From contig NZ_ML637008.1 of assembly GCF_006546985.1 (NCBI RefSeq), positions 62,001 through 126,000 of the forward strand: DNA of 64,000 nt. Reading direction: 5' to 3'. The position numbers were made by a program, and so were the translations under genes. The DNA comes from Bacillus sp. 03113 (lineage in GTDB: Bacteria; Bacillota; Bacilli; Bacillales; Cytobacillaceae). Each line of letters starts with the position of its first letter. The first letter of the stretch is position 1. The notes beneath the pieces are model-generated. The model searched no databases. It was not told the origin of the DNA and saw nothing but the letters and a program-made list of their open reading frames with translations. Below are positions 7,618 to 16,642 of this stretch, piece by piece.

Positions 7618-8217
7618 TTATATTTTTATCAAGTTAAGAGTTGGGATAGGGCCTCCTGGGAATTTCTATAATTTTCCGCCGGTTGCAAGATCTCCAAGAT
7701 CTACAGTGGCAAATCCTACTCTATTATTAATATGGGTAACAGCTTCTTTTGCATCAATATCATCGCCGGAAATAAAAATGACACGGTGTCCGCCATTTGT
7801 GATGGGATTAGATCCTAGTGTACCAGGTGTCAGCGTGTTGTAGGCTTTCACTACACGTGCCCCTGGAACAAAGTCGGCAAAGACTTGACTTGAAGTTCTT
7901 CCGCCTAGATTGGCAATGTTGAAACCAGGTTGAATAATCGGATTTGTTGCATCAATCACGATTCGGCCATTCCATTCAGGTAAGTCAGAAAGTGCTGTTT
8001 CTAATTGCTGCCACTGCACAGCAACTAATACAATATCAGCTGTTGCTGCCTCTTTAACAGTAACCGCTTTGCTATTGCCTCCAAGTGATTTTACTAGTAG
8101 AGCAAGAGATTCTGGTCAACGTCTATTGCTTAGTAATACTTCATAACCAGCATCTACTACATGCTTTGCAAATGCCTGCCCGATGGCTCCTGTTCCTATA
8201 ATACCGATTGTTGTCAT
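7618..8217 (-). pseudogene. NAD(P)-binding F420-type reductase gene with two nonsense codons
   Basis: The full minus-strand frame from ATG 8217 to TAA 7618 reads as an NADPH-dependent F420-reductase-like / pyrroline-carboxylate-reductase-like Rossmann protein. It opens 'MTTIGIIGTGAIGQAFAKHV' (the GxGxxG motif), continues with 'VQWQQLETALSDLP' and 'DATNPI', and ends 'GGPIPTLNL'. Codon 34 is TGA (8116-8118) where Gly or a similar residue is expected in 'NRR-x-PESL'. A second stop, TAG (7666-7668), falls in 'GGKL-x-KFPGGP' where Gln is usual (CAG to TAG). No frameshift is needed. A GGAGCG ribosome binding site is intact and it follows the SDR gene by 35 bases. It is probably inactive, and its neighbour may still be functional. 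Confidence 0.85.
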
Positions 8218-8252
8218 GTTAATCGCTCCATTCATTTTTTATTTTTTGTATT

Positions 8253-8999
8253 TTAGATGACCACTCCACCGTCTACATTAATCGTTGCACCAGTCACAAA
8301 AGCGGCTTCTGGTGAGGCTAAATAAGCAACCATGCTTGCAATTTCTGCACCTGTACCATAGCGTCCAATTGGAATCATATCTGTAACGATTGGTGCATAA
8401 GGACCGTCAGCAGGATTCATATCTGTATCAGTAGGACCCGGTTGAACGTTATTTACAGTTATCCCTTTTGGAGCCAAGTCACGGGCAAGACCTCGGGTTA
8501 GACCAGCGACACCGGCTTTAGACATTACATAAAGGCTGTTTCCTGGGAAAGGATTGCTGTCAGCGTTGATGCTCCCGATATTAATAATGCGTCCGCCTTC
8601 ACCCATTTGAGGACCAGCCGCTTGGACAGCAGCGAAGATTGCGCGTACGTTTACTGCTACCATTTGATCGAATTCTTCTATAGAGAATTGATCATAAGGT
8701 TTTAAGTTGGCCATCCCTGCATTATTTACAAGGATGTGAATTCCCCCAAATGTTTTTACTGTCTGTGCAACTGCTCCTTTAACTGCATCTACGTCTGCGC
8801 TATCAGCATGAAGTGCTAAGGCGCGTCCGCCTTCTGCTTCAATTTCCTTAACCAAATCCTCTGCTTTTTGTTGTGCACTTACGTAAGTGAAAGCGACAGC
8901 TGCACCTTCGCTTGCTAAACGCTTCACGATTGCTTTCCCAATACTGCGTGATCCCCCAGTTACCAATGCTACTTTACCTGTTAATTTTGTTTCTGCCAT
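8253..8999 (-). CDS. SDR-family oxidoreductase (FabG-like)
   Basis: A classical short-chain dehydrogenase/reductase, 248 aa. It has the cofactor motif 'VTGGSRSIGKAI' (about residues 14-25), 'NNAG' (about 90), the catalytic Ser in 'INIGSIN', the Tyr-x-x-x-Lys 'YVMSKAG' and the 'PGPTDTDMNP' loop. NADPH use is plausible from the Arg after the glycine motif. The alcohol or carbonyl substrate is unknown. An AAGGAG site sits upstream. It leads an operon with the reductase pseudogene, and a palindrome in its promoter suggests control by a TetR-type repressor encoded elsewhere. Confidence 0.9.
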   Translation of the reverse strand: MAETKLTGKVALVTGGSRSIGKAIVKRLASEGAAVAFTYVSAQQKAEDLVKEIEAEGGRALALHADSADVDAVKGAVAQTVKTFGGIHILVNNAGMANLKPYDQFSIEEFDQMVAVNVRAIFAAVQAAGPQMGEGGRIINIGSINADSNPFPGNSLYVMSKAGVAGLTRGLARDLAPKGITVNNVQPGPTDTDMNPADGPYAPIVTDMIPIGRYGTGAEIASMVAYLASPEAAFVTGATINVDGGVVI

Positions 9000-9027
9000 A
9001 CCTTAACAACTCCTTCATTTTAATTTT

Positions 9028-9041
9028 GAAACGATCGGTTC
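9028..9041 (-). promoter_or_regulatory. Candidate TetR-type operator in the SDR promoter
   Basis: GAAACGATCGGTTC is an imperfect palindrome (GAAnCGATCGnTTC). On the minus strand it lies between a TTGCAA -35-like hexamer and a CAAAAT -10-like hexamer that are 17 bases apart. A repressor bound there would block the promoter. No TetR gene is present nearby. Confidence 0.4.
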
Positions 9042-9255
9042 ATAATTGCAAATTAAATATATCCCGTGAAGATATAAAATGTCAAGATATTTTATGGAAA
9101 AATTTTTAGCTGATTTTACAAAAATGATGGAGATATATTGTTTAAACCCTTGACAGGAGAAAAAGAAATTGAAAATATAAACAAAAGAAGGATTTTTTTA
9201 GGGAAAGCAGAAAAAAGATTCATACAATAATACGGTCAGAAATGAGTTGAAGAGA

Positions 9256-9702
9256 ATGAATCAAGCAGCACAAACCTATTGGGATGAATTTTGGAAGGAT
9301 AGTGTAAAGCCCCGTATTGTAAGTGCCTGGCAGTTTGGTGCGAATCCGGACCATCTTGCAGACTTAGTAATAAAAGGGATCAAAACAGCTACATGCTCAG
9401 CTTATGTTTTTTATGAAAGGGAACAGGAGCTACTTCCCTCGACAGGTGATTATAGCATCATTTTGAACAGTAAGGATGAGCCTGTCGCGATTATTAAAAC
9501 AGTGGACGTCACGTTGACGCCAATGAATGAGGTGAAAGAAGAGTTTGCTTTTGCAGAAGGAGAAGGTGATTTGACCTATCCATATTGGAAGGATGCCCAT
9601 GAAAAATTTTTCAAAGAAGAGTTAAGTCAAATCGGCCTTAAATTTACAGAAGATTTGCTGCTCGTTTGTGAACGATTTGAATTGATTGATGTTAAGAAGT
9701 GA
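9256..9702 (+). CDS. ASCH domain protein
   Basis: A protein of about 148 aa with the ASCH (PUA-like) fold, often linked to RNA binding or RNA-base processing. The typical features are 'WQFGANPDHLADLVIKGIKTATCSAY' in the first half and the 'EGEGDLTYPYWKDAHEKFF' acidic-aromatic segment in the second. Cytosolic. The frame opens at a TTG (9247) three codons before the ATG at 9256. Neither has a strong Shine-Dalgarno, so the start is uncertain by three residues. A single gene with no obvious partners. Confidence 0.85.
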   Translation: MNQAAQTYWDEFWKDSVKPRIVSAWQFGANPDHLADLVIKGIKTATCSAYVFYEREQELLPSTGDYSIILNSKDEPVAIIKTVDVTLTPMNEVKEEFAFAEGEGDLTYPYWKDAHEKFFKEELSQIGLKFTEDLLLVCERFELIDVKK

Positions 9703-9860
9703 AAAAACGATCTTATATGGGTAGAGTTGATTCCCTCTTTTCTACATAACTAAATATTCTTCCGAACCTTCCTGCATTGATCATTTCGTATTCTGTTTAA
9801 GGTGTGATACAATTTTCCTCGAACAATAGATACGGAATTTTTGTGTAAAGGAAGAAACAG

Positions 9861-11234
9861 ATGAACAAAACAGTACCAGTTCAAAAAAACGATTATATAG
9901 AAGTTGTATTTGAAGATTTAACACATGATGGAGCGGGAGTGGCAAAGGTTGATGGCTACCCCTTATTTGTGCCAAACGGGCTTCCAGGCGAAAAAGCAAA
10001 AATTAAGGTCATTAAAGTAAATAAAGGATACGGGTTCGGTAGATTAATGGAGCTTTTGGATCAAAGCCCTTACCGAGTAGAAGCACCTTGCTCGATTTAT
10101 AAGGAGTGCGGCGGCTGTCAGCTTCAGCATTTAAGCTATGAAGGACAAATTCAGGCGAAGGAAAAGCATGTTCAAGATGTGATCGCTCGTATTGGAAAAC
10201 TCAATAATGTAAAAATTCATCCTGTTTTAGGCATGGCCGAACCTTGGCGTTATCGCAATAAAGCTCAAGTTCCTATAGGTGAACAAGAGGGTGGATTAAT
10301 AGGCGGCTTTTATCAACAGCGTACTCATAAAATTATTGATATGACGGAATGTCTTATCCAGCAAGAAAAAAACGACGAAGTGGTACAAGCAGTAAAAGAA
10401 ATTTGCAGCAAATATGGAGTCCGTGCCTACGATGAAGGAAGACATAAAGGAGATCTGCGTCATATTATGACAAGATACGGCCTGACGACAGGAGAAGTTA
10501 TGATCGTTCTTGTTACTCGTACTAGTGAGCTTCCGAATAAAAAGAAAATTGTTGAAGAAATTAATGCACAAATAAAAGGCGTCAAATCCATTATTCAAAA
10601 CATCAACCCGAAAAAAACCAACGTGATCATGGGGGATGAAACGAAGGTTTTATCAGGAGACGAAGTCATCTATGACTACATCGGTGACATTAAATTTGCC
10701 ATCTCTGCGCGCTCTTTTTATCAAGTAAATCCAGAGCAAACAAAGGTATTATATGAAAAAGCACTAGAGTATGCGGGTTTAACTGGTGTAGAAACGGTCA
10801 TCGATGCTTACTGTGGTATCGGGACTATTTCATTGTTTTTAGCTCAAAAAGCTAAAAAGGTACACGGAGTGGAAATTGTCCCTGAAGCGATTGCTGATGC
10901 TAAAAGGAATGCTGAATTAAATCGGTTAACCAATGTTGAATTTGCAGTTGGTGGAGCAGAAACAGTAATACCGAGATGGTATAACGAAGGTGTAAAAGCA
11001 GATGTTCTTGTTGTAGACCCTCCACGAAAGGGCTGTGATGAAAAGTTATTAGAAACGATTTTAGCAATGAAGCCTAAGAAAGTCGTATATGTTTCGTGTA
11101 ATCCAGCAACCTTGGCAAGGGATTTGAGAGTGTTGGAGGATGGAGGATATAAGACGGTTGAGGTTCAGCCGGTGGATATGTTTCCACAGACGATGCATGT
11201 GGAGTGTGTGGCGAAACTAGAGTTAAAATTATAG
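9861..11234 (+). CDS. rlmCD: 23S rRNA (uracil-C5)-methyltransferase RlmCD
   Basis: A 457-residue TrmA/RumA-family SAM-dependent methyltransferase. An N-terminal TRAM domain (about residues 8-65, '[34 protein letters not shown]') is followed by the Fe-S cysteine cluster '[14 protein letters not shown]'. The C-terminal Rossmann methyltransferase domain has '[16 protein letters not shown]' and the catalytic Cys in '[12 protein letters not shown]'. The single Bacillus enzyme methylates both U747 and U1939, hence RlmCD. A GGAAG site precedes the ATG. A terminator follows within 15 bases, so the gene is monocistronic. Confidence 0.95.
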   Translation: MNKTVPVQKNDYIEVVFEDLTHDGAGVAKVDGYPLFVPNGLPGEKAKIKVIKVNKGYGFGRLMELLDQSPYRVEAPCSIYKECGGCQLQHLSYEGQIQAKEKHVQDVIARIGKLNNVKIHPVLGMAEPWRYRNKAQVPIGEQEGGLIGGFYQQRTHKIIDMTECLIQQEKNDEVVQAVKEICSKYGVRAYDEGRHKGDLRHIMTRYGLTTGEVMIVLVTRTSELPNKKKIVEEINAQIKGVKSIIQNINPKKTNVIMGDETKVLSGDEVIYDYIGDIKFAISARSFYQVNPEQTKVLYEKALEYAGLTGVETVIDAYCGIGTISLFLAQKAKKVHGVEIVPEAIADAKRNAELNRLTNVEFAVGGAETVIPRWYNEGVKADVLVVDPPRKGCDEKLLETILAMKPKKVVYVSCNPATLARDLRVLEDGGYKTVEVQPVDMFPQTMHVECVAKLELKL

Positions 11235-11243
11235 AAAACTAAT

Positions 11244-11280
11244 AAACAAAAGAAATCCTTAGTCATATTTCTTTTGTTTT
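11244..11280 (+). terminator. Intrinsic terminator after rlmCD
   Basis: AAACAAAAGAAAT (11244-11256) pairs with ATTTCTTTTGTTT (11267-11279). The stem is 13 bp and AT-rich, with T residues in the second arm. Confidence 0.7.
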
Positions 11281-11281
11281 A

Positions 11282-11404
11282 ACTTGTGCTCATTCTGTCT
11301 TTCAACATTATGACGAATTGAAAGAATTTGAAGTAGGGTCTTGGGATAAAGAGTGCATGAATGCGTTTCTTAATCAGAATTACGCTGAGATTACTTGGGC
11401 TTAG
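11282..11404 (+). pseudogene. Orphan coding fragment without a start
   Basis: The frame 11282-11404 reads coherently as 'TCAHSVFQHYDELKEFEV..' through 'FLNQNYAEITWA' and a TAG stop. Its Trp, Asp and Asn content is protein-like, but there is no ATG, GTG or TTG and no ribosome binding site. It looks like the C-terminal end of a lost gene abutting the rlmCD terminator. I do not recognise the family. The rest of 11405-11557 holds only the promoter region of the VOC gene. Confidence 0.35.
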
Positions 11405-11557
11405 AGTTTTTAGTGAATAAATAAGTAAGTTATAATCAGATATGGGTAAGGAAGTATTGGAAATAATGTAATAAAATAGTGAAGTGAGCATCTAAAGATA
11501 GTCAAAATACGAATATACTCCCATATTTGAAAATGATTTAAAAATAAGGAGGAAATC

Positions 11558-11953
11558 ATGGGAAGATTAATTCATTTTGAAATTCATGTGAATGACATGG
11601 AGCGGGCAAAGAAATTTTATGGAGAGGTATTCGGATGGTCTTTTCAGGATTGGAGTGATTATGCAGGAATGCCTTACTTTGGAGCGGTGACTGGTAATGA
11701 GAATGAACTTGGGATCAATGGTGCTTTGATACAGCGTCAAAGTGCTCCACCGGAAACAAACCAATCTTTAAATGGATTTGCTTGTACAATGGGAGTGGAA
11801 AATTACGATTTAACGGAAGCTAAAATTATTGAGAATGGCGGCAAAGTAGCAATGTCCAAATATGCACTCCCTGGAATGGCGTGGCAAGGATACTATATTG
11901 ATACCGAAGGCAATATATTCGGAATTCATCAACCCGATGTGAAGGCAAAATAG
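11558..11953 (+). CDS. VOC-family (glyoxalase-like) protein
   Basis: A 131-residue vicinal-oxygen-chelate fold protein. It opens 'LIHFEIHVNDMERAKKFYGEVFGW' with the first metal His, and closes with 'MAWQGYYIDTEGNIFGIHQPD' carrying the usual Glu-region of a beta-alpha-beta-beta-beta module. Members range from glyoxalases to antibiotic-binding proteins and the substrate is unknown. A perfect AAGGAGG site precedes the ATG. It stands alone. Confidence 0.9.
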   Translation: MGRLIHFEIHVNDMERAKKFYGEVFGWSFQDWSDYAGMPYFGAVTGNENELGINGALIQRQSAPPETNQSLNGFACTMGVENYDLTEAKIIENGGKVAMSKYALPGMAWQGYYIDTEGNIFGIHQPDVKAK

Positions 11954-12000
11954 AATCCATGGTAGGTGAATAAAAATATAAATCACAAGTCACGACAGGC

Positions 12001-12066
12001 ATGTCTGAAAATGTGCGTAATATCTGTCTTGCACTTCCTGAACCTGTAAGTCGTAATGATTTCTAA
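12001..12066 (+). pseudogene. N-terminal remnant of an MmcQ/YjbR-like gene
   Basis: ATG 12001 opens 21 codons, 'MSENVRNICLALPEPVSRNDF', then TAA. The pattern 'VRNICLALPE' is the standard beginning of MmcQ/YjbR (DUF419-type) DNA-binding-like proteins of about 115 aa. Everything after the first helix is missing. The surrounding 11954-12177 contains nothing else I can identify. Confidence 0.45.
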
Positions 12067-12177
12067 AAGGCTACCAAGCGGTAGCGATAAAAAAACTATA
12101 AATTTTTGTGTCTGCTTTATTGAACTAATATCACAGATTTGTTTGAAAGCCTAATAATAAACATATTTAATAGAGGA

Positions 12178-12219
12178 CCTCGTTTCGTAAATAAAACTTT
12201 TCCGAAACGGGGTTTTTTG
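12178..12219 (+). terminator. Intrinsic terminator
   Basis: CCTCGTTTCG (12178-12187) pairs with CGAAACGGGG (12203-12212), allowing G-T pairs, and is followed by six Ts. It insulates the hypothetical gene at 12295 from the upstream remnant. Confidence 0.8.
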
Positions 12220-12294
12220 TTATACACTGATACCAAATAATGTGCAGGGATTGCTCTTTTTTGGTCGAAATATTGCATGAAAGGAGAGTATTTC

Positions 12295-12798
12295 ATGGCA
12301 GAGGTTAAAACGGTAAAAATTGATGGAGAGAGTGTCCATATATTTAATAGCGTAATCTACATTTTTGAGTCAAGTACAGGATATACCTTGGAATTAGATA
12401 TGATTGTAAGTGAAGTTGCTGTAAAAAGATATGGAAATGAGGAAAATCTAATTTTAGAGATAGAATTACAAGATGGTAGAGTCATAAATTCATTTATGCA
12501 TCTAAAAAGCTTTTCAGGAGGATTGCCTCAGCTTAATTTTTTCTGTGAATTGAATGATATTGATGATTATCAGGATTTTCACATAGTGAACGAAAACGAT
12601 CTTTTGTTTCCGAATATAGAAGAAGGGATCACTTTAGAAGATATTAGAAAATATGAAATGCCTAATGAAAAAATCATACTAAAATTAAATTTACCAATTG
12701 TTCAAACTGAATGGCTAAAAAAGAAGAAAAACAAGGAATTAGCTGAAATTTTCAAAGAGGCAATAAATGATTACTGGGAAAAACATGCAATTGGATAA
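12295..12798 (+). CDS. Hypothetical acidic protein (167 aa)
   Basis: A cytosolic protein with no recognised domain. The first half is beta-rich ('VKIDGESVHIFNSVIYIFE'), and the C-terminus is a basic, helical 'WLKKKKNKELAEIFKEAINDYW'. The ATG at 12277 overlaps the Shine-Dalgarno, while AAAGGAGAG is at ideal distance from the ATG at 12295, so I take the latter. The UvrC-like gene starts 38 bases after its stop, so the two probably form an operon. A DNA-repair link is possible by context only. Confidence 0.65.
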   Translation: MAEVKTVKIDGESVHIFNSVIYIFESSTGYTLELDMIVSEVAVKRYGNEENLILEIELQDGRVINSFMHLKSFSGGLPQLNFFCELNDIDDYQDFHIVNENDLLFPNIEEGITLEDIRKYEMPNEKIILKLNLPIVQTEWLKKKKNKELAEIFKEAINDYWEKHAIG

Positions 12799-12835
12799 TC
12801 ATTATTCTTACAAGGATGATGAAGGGGGAATTCCG

Positions 12836-13981
12836 ATGGATCTTAGAGATAAGGCAAAAAAGCTTCCTTCTTCACCAGGAGTCTATTTAATGAAAGATTC
12901 TGCTGGTAGTATCATATATGTGGGGAAATCGAAACATTTAAAAAATAGAGTTCATTCTTACCTCCAAAACTCCAAGAACCATTCTAAAAAGGTTGAAAAG
13001 CTAGTCAAACATTTAAAGGATTTTGACTATATTCGAACTGATACAGAATTTGAAGCTTTTATGCTTGAATGTCGATTAATAAAGGAATTAAAACCAATTT
13101 ATAATAAATTGATGAAGAGCCCCCAATCATACACGTATATTATGATCCGGATGGATAAAAGGCTTTATCGGATGGAACTGACCAATCATATTAATGAATA
13201 TGACAGCAATCTTTATTTTGGCCCTTATACAAGCAAGAATACTGTAGAAAAAGCGATTAAAGGTATAAAAGAATTCTTTAAAATGGACTGTAATAATCTA
13301 TCCAATAAAAGTACTCCATGTTTAAACTATTCATTGGGATTGTGTATGGGGATATGTTTTGAAAAATCAGCGATTGAACAGTACCATCACATCATAAATA
13401 GAATCATTGCTTTACTTGAAGGGACTGACACAAGCATCCTTGAAGAATTAAAACAAAAAATGGTCGATGCTTCTAGTAATGTTGATTTTGAAAAGGCAGC
13501 AAAGGTTAGAGACTGTATAGATGCAATAAATTCCCTTTTAAAGAAAGAAAAAGTAATTGAATTCACAAAAGAAAATAAAAATATTATTGTGGTTGAATGC
13601 GTAGATAACCTCAAGATGAAACTGTTCCTTATTAACAGGAACAAAATTCTTTTTAATCAAATATATGAAATAGAGCCCGCAAATATGGATCTGCTATGTA
13701 CATTGATTAAATCAAATATTTTAGCCTATTTTCAAATTAAATTCCCTCCATCACCTATTGATATTAGGAAAGATGAGATAGATGAAGCACAGATTATATA
13801 CAGGTATTTAGAAAGCAAGCTTTGTGAATATTTAATTATACCTGAAAATTGGCTTTATCCTGAAAACCATGACAAAATCGACATAGCCATTAATGAATTT
13901 CTAAGCTCTATACTTGCTAAATTTAAAATAAAAATGAAAGAGCATGTGATAGAAACCTCATCCTGCTCTGAAAAAGATTAA
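12836..13981 (+). CDS. UvrC-like GIY-YIG nuclease lacking the C-terminal nuclease half (Cho-like)
   Basis: A 381-residue paralogue of UvrC. The N-terminal GIY-YIG domain is complete ('SSPGVYLMKD..GSIIYVGKSKHLKNRVHSYL', residues 12-43) and makes the 3' incision in UvrC. The Cys-bearing linker 'CLNYSLGLCMGICFEK' and a UVR/UvrB-contact helix pair ('LKQKMVDASSNVDFEKAAKVRDCIDAI', about 205-231) follow. The RNase-H-like endonuclease and HhH domains of a full UvrC (about 590 aa) are replaced by about 130 residues I do not recognise. Its role is probably an alternative 3' incision on UvrAB-marked damage, as for Cho. GAAGGGGG precedes the ATG at 12836; upstream starts overlap the previous gene. Confidence 0.8.
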   Translation: MDLRDKAKKLPSSPGVYLMKDSAGSIIYVGKSKHLKNRVHSYLQNSKNHSKKVEKLVKHLKDFDYIRTDTEFEAFMLECRLIKELKPIYNKLMKSPQSYTYIMIRMDKRLYRMELTNHINEYDSNLYFGPYTSKNTVEKAIKGIKEFFKMDCNNLSNKSTPCLNYSLGLCMGICFEKSAIEQYHHIINRIIALLEGTDTSILEELKQKMVDASSNVDFEKAAKVRDCIDAINSLLKKEKVIEFTKENKNIIVVECVDNLKMKLFLINRNKILFNQIYEIEPANMDLLCTLIKSNILAYFQIKFPPSPIDIRKDEIDEAQIIYRYLESKLCEYLIIPENWLYPENHDKIDIAINEFLSSILAKFKIKMKEHVIETSSCSEKD

Positions 13982-14045
13982 TATTTCTCTTTATTAAACT
14001 TTCAATAGTGTAGTAGTAAAAATGAACATGGAGAGGGGAAATTCC

Positions 14046-14894
14046 GTGCAAACGATAAAAAAGATTGGTGTGAGGTTTTGGTATCAAACGCCAGTGTCTG
14101 AGACGGACCGTCCAATCCTGGGAATGGTGGTTGGTAATGATAAAACGTTAATAATTGATGCGGGAAACTCAGAAGCACATGCGCAATATTTTCTTCATGA
14201 GCTTTCTAAAAGGCAGGTTTCTAAACCAAACATCGTTGTTCTAACACATTGGCATTGGGATCATATATTTGGTCTTTCTTCTTTAAGTGAAGCCATTTCT
14301 ATATCGTCTAATCAAACGAAACATGAGATGGAAAAATTAATTCCTTTATCATGGTCAGATGATGCGTTAAATGAGAGAGTGAAAGAAGGAACAGAAATCG
14401 AGTTTTGTGCTTCGGCCATAAAAAAGGAGTTCGCTAATCATCGAAATATTCAAATTACCCTGCCAGATTTAACATTTGAAAATCGGATTGAAATTGATCT
14501 TGGTGGTATTACCTGTATTTTGCAGCAAGTAGGTGGCGATCATGCCATTGACTCTGTTGTTGTGTTTATAAAAGAAGAGAAAATCTTATTTTTAGGAGAT
14601 TGCATTTATCCAGATATTTTTTCAGCGAAAAGAAAGTATACAATCGAAAAAACACTGGCGCTTTTAGATGTATTAGAAACATTTGACGCAGACACCTATG
14701 TGCTTTCACATTGGAAACCTATCTCAAAAGCAGAATTCAATGATGAAGTTAATCTCTTAAGAACGATTGCAAAGTTCACTGATAAGTTCAGTGGAGATGG
14801 AATGAATATAAAAAAAGAGTATGAGAAACAGTTAATGCGGGAGCTTAATGAGGACGAGATAGAGGTAATAGAATATTTTGTTAATGGTTTCTAA
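14046..14894 (+). CDS. MBL-fold metallohydrolase
   Basis: A metallo-beta-lactamase superfamily protein of 282 aa. It has the HxHxDH metal motif 'THWHWDHIFG' (His68, His70, Asp72, His73), 'GGDHAIDSVVVFI' and 'LFLGDCIYPD' for the remaining ligands, and a late His in 'YVLSHWKP'. The substrate is not inferable. Two ATGs at 14022 and 14028 are in frame, but GAGAGGGG lies 7 bases before the GTG at 14046, the best start. No signal peptide. Monocistronic. Confidence 0.85.
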   Translation: MQTIKKIGVRFWYQTPVSETDRPILGMVVGNDKTLIIDAGNSEAHAQYFLHELSKRQVSKPNIVVLTHWHWDHIFGLSSLSEAISISSNQTKHEMEKLIPLSWSDDALNERVKEGTEIEFCASAIKKEFANHRNIQITLPDLTFENRIEIDLGGITCILQQVGGDHAIDSVVVFIKEEKILFLGDCIYPDIFSAKRKYTIEKTLALLDVLETFDADTYVLSHWKPISKAEFNDEVNLLRTIAKFTDKFSGDGMNIKKEYEKQLMRELNEDEIEVIEYFVNGF

Positions 14895-15013
14895 AACGTA
14901 AGGATTAATTTAAAGATTTGCAAATAAGAAATTTTCTATAACCATCATAATAATGAAACCTAATCTAGTATTTTCCGTATTAATGATTAAATGTAATTAA
15001 AGGAGATGTAAGA

Positions 15014-15394
15014 ATGTTTCTAGCAGAACTTCAGATAGAGGAAAGAAAGGCATTTCTTGAATTAGCTTCACTGATTGCCTCGATTGATGGGAAACTATCT
15101 ATATATGAAAATACAGTTCTTAAAAAGTATAAAAAGGAAATGGAGCTTGAGAATTATACAATAAAGGGTAATAGCATTGGCGATATTCTTAAGGAATTCA
15201 AAGATGATCGATCGAAAACGATCGTTTTAACTGAAATTCTTCAACTTATTTTTTCGGATGGTGTTTTTCATGATCTAGAAAGAGAATCTGTCCAACTAAT
15301 AAAGAAGTATTTTGAATTCAATCCAAATGAATATGAAAGCTTTAAAGATTGGGTATCAAAAATAAAAGAATTATCAAGCTACCATGAGAGTTGA
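15014..15394 (+). CDS. TerB-like helical protein
   Basis: A 126-residue, probably all-helical protein resembling the TerB/DjlA-N fold. The first helix, 'EERKAFLELASLIASIDGKLS..E', carries the conserved Asp-Gly turn, and a second repeat, 'ILQLIFSDGVFHDLERESV', has the same pattern. Such domains bind metal or partner proteins in stress responses. There is no catalytic motif. AAAGGAGATG precedes the ATG. It converges on the ger operon. The family call is tentative. Confidence 0.6.
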   Translation: MFLAELQIEERKAFLELASLIASIDGKLSIYENTVLKKYKKEMELENYTIKGNSIGDILKEFKDDRSKTIVLTEILQLIFSDGVFHDLERESVQLIKKYFEFNPNEYESFKDWVSKIKELSSYHES

Positions 15395-15473
15395 ATATGA
15401 TTGAACGTCAAAACGTACTTTTCCGTTTTCCTTAATGAAATAGAGCTTATTTAAACATTGTAATGGGTGAGCC

Positions 15474-15496
15474 AGCTGAGTCATATTGACTCAGCT
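15474..15496. repeat. Inverted repeat between convergent genes
   Basis: AGCTGAGTCA (15474-15483) and TGACTCAGCT (15487-15496) form a perfect 10-bp stem with a 3-base loop, in the gap between the TerB-like gene and the ger operon. No T-run follows, so if it terminates both units it is atypical. Confidence 0.55.
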
Positions 15497-15535
15497 AGTT
15501 AGGCTTTGAATTATTTATCTTGTTAGCCTGAACCA

Positions 15536-16621
15536 TTATTGTTCCATTTTTTTTCGAATTAACGCGATGAGTAGCAATAGTATTGGAATAAGAAGGAAAA
15601 TAAATGTTTCCAAAAAAGGAATGACCGTTTCAATAAATTTAGATAGTTCTTGCATGCTAGGGGATGCCCAAATACCAAAAAGAGTCATTAATAATCCAAG
15701 CGGGAATACAAGAGATCGGTAGTCCGTTATATGTAACCATTGAGCTGTGCCAAAAGCCAGTACATAATAAAATATTGAAAGCTTTAGGAAGACACCCATC
15801 ACCCAAATGACAATTACGACTGACTCAAATCGTTCAAAAAAAGTGGCAACGCTAATGTATCGGAAAGCAGTAAAGACCGGATACGTATAAGTGGTGACGG
15901 ATTCTCCAAATAAGAAAAGATTTACAATATTGATATATACCATTGTGATCATGCTGATAACCACTGCGACTACGCTATATTTCATCCCTTTTATGCGATC
16001 AGTTAAAAAAGGAAGAAGCATAGAGATTAGAAAAATTTGGTTGAACCAAAGTGATGGTTGAATGGCTCCTTTTAACGAAGAGGTGACACCATGTTCCATT
16101 ATAGGAAACATATTCTCTACTTTAAAGTCAGGTATAAGAAGAAGAAATAGAATAAATGGAAGCAAATAGACTGGAACAAAAAGTTGGGCAACTCTACCTA
16201 TTACCTCTAATCCGCCTCGTACAGCGAAGGCACAGACTAGGACCATACTTCCAATGACTACTGGCATCGGTGTGTTAGGGAGAAAAGAGGTAATAACAAA
16301 ATCTGCATATTCTCTATCAATTAAACCTGATACATATAGAAAATAAAATAAAATGACAAATCCAATTATTTTTCCTAGAAATCGTCCCACAATATGTTGA
16401 CTATATTGAATAATGGTCTCCTTTGGGAAAATTTTATGCAATTGATAAACAATAAAAGCGGTAAACAAACCACTTAAGGATGCCCAAATTGGAGAAATCC
16501 ACATGTCTCGACCTGCCTGCTTGCCGGTAACGGAAGGAATGGTCAGAATGGCAGTTGATATGATTGGCATAAGGACGAGAAACATCATCTGAATTGCAGA
16601 AATTTTAATTTTTTCATTCAT
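15536..16621 (-). CDS. Spore germinant receptor B subunit (GerAB family permease)
   Basis: A 361-residue integral membrane protein of the endospore germination permease family (APC superfamily), with about ten helices and the typical opening 'ISAIQMMFLVLMPIISTAILTIPSVTGKQAGRDMWIS'. The B subunit is the likely germinant-binding component in the inner spore membrane. It is last in the operon A - C - small protein - B. It overlaps nothing and lies 21 bases after the small membrane protein. Expression is expected in the forespore under SigG, but I could not identify a convincing promoter before the A gene. Confidence 0.92.
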   Translation of the reverse strand: MNEKIKISAIQMMFLVLMPIISTAILTIPSVTGKQAGRDMWISPIWASLSGLFTAFIVYQLHKIFPKETIIQYSQHIVGRFLGKIIGFVILFYFLYVSGLIDREYADFVITSFLPNTPMPVVIGSMVLVCAFAVRGGLEVIGRVAQLFVPVYLLPFILFLLLIPDFKVENMFPIMEHGVTSSLKGAIQPSLWFNQIFLISMLLPFLTDRIKGMKYSVVAVVISMITMVYINIVNLFLFGESVTTYTYPVFTAFRYISVATFFERFESVVIVIWVMGVFLKLSIFYYVLAFGTAQWLHITDYRSLVFPLGLLMTLFGIWASPSMQELSKFIETVIPFLETFIFLLIPILLLLIALIRKKMEQ

Positions 16622-16642
16622 AGTCTTGCCCCTTTTTTACAA

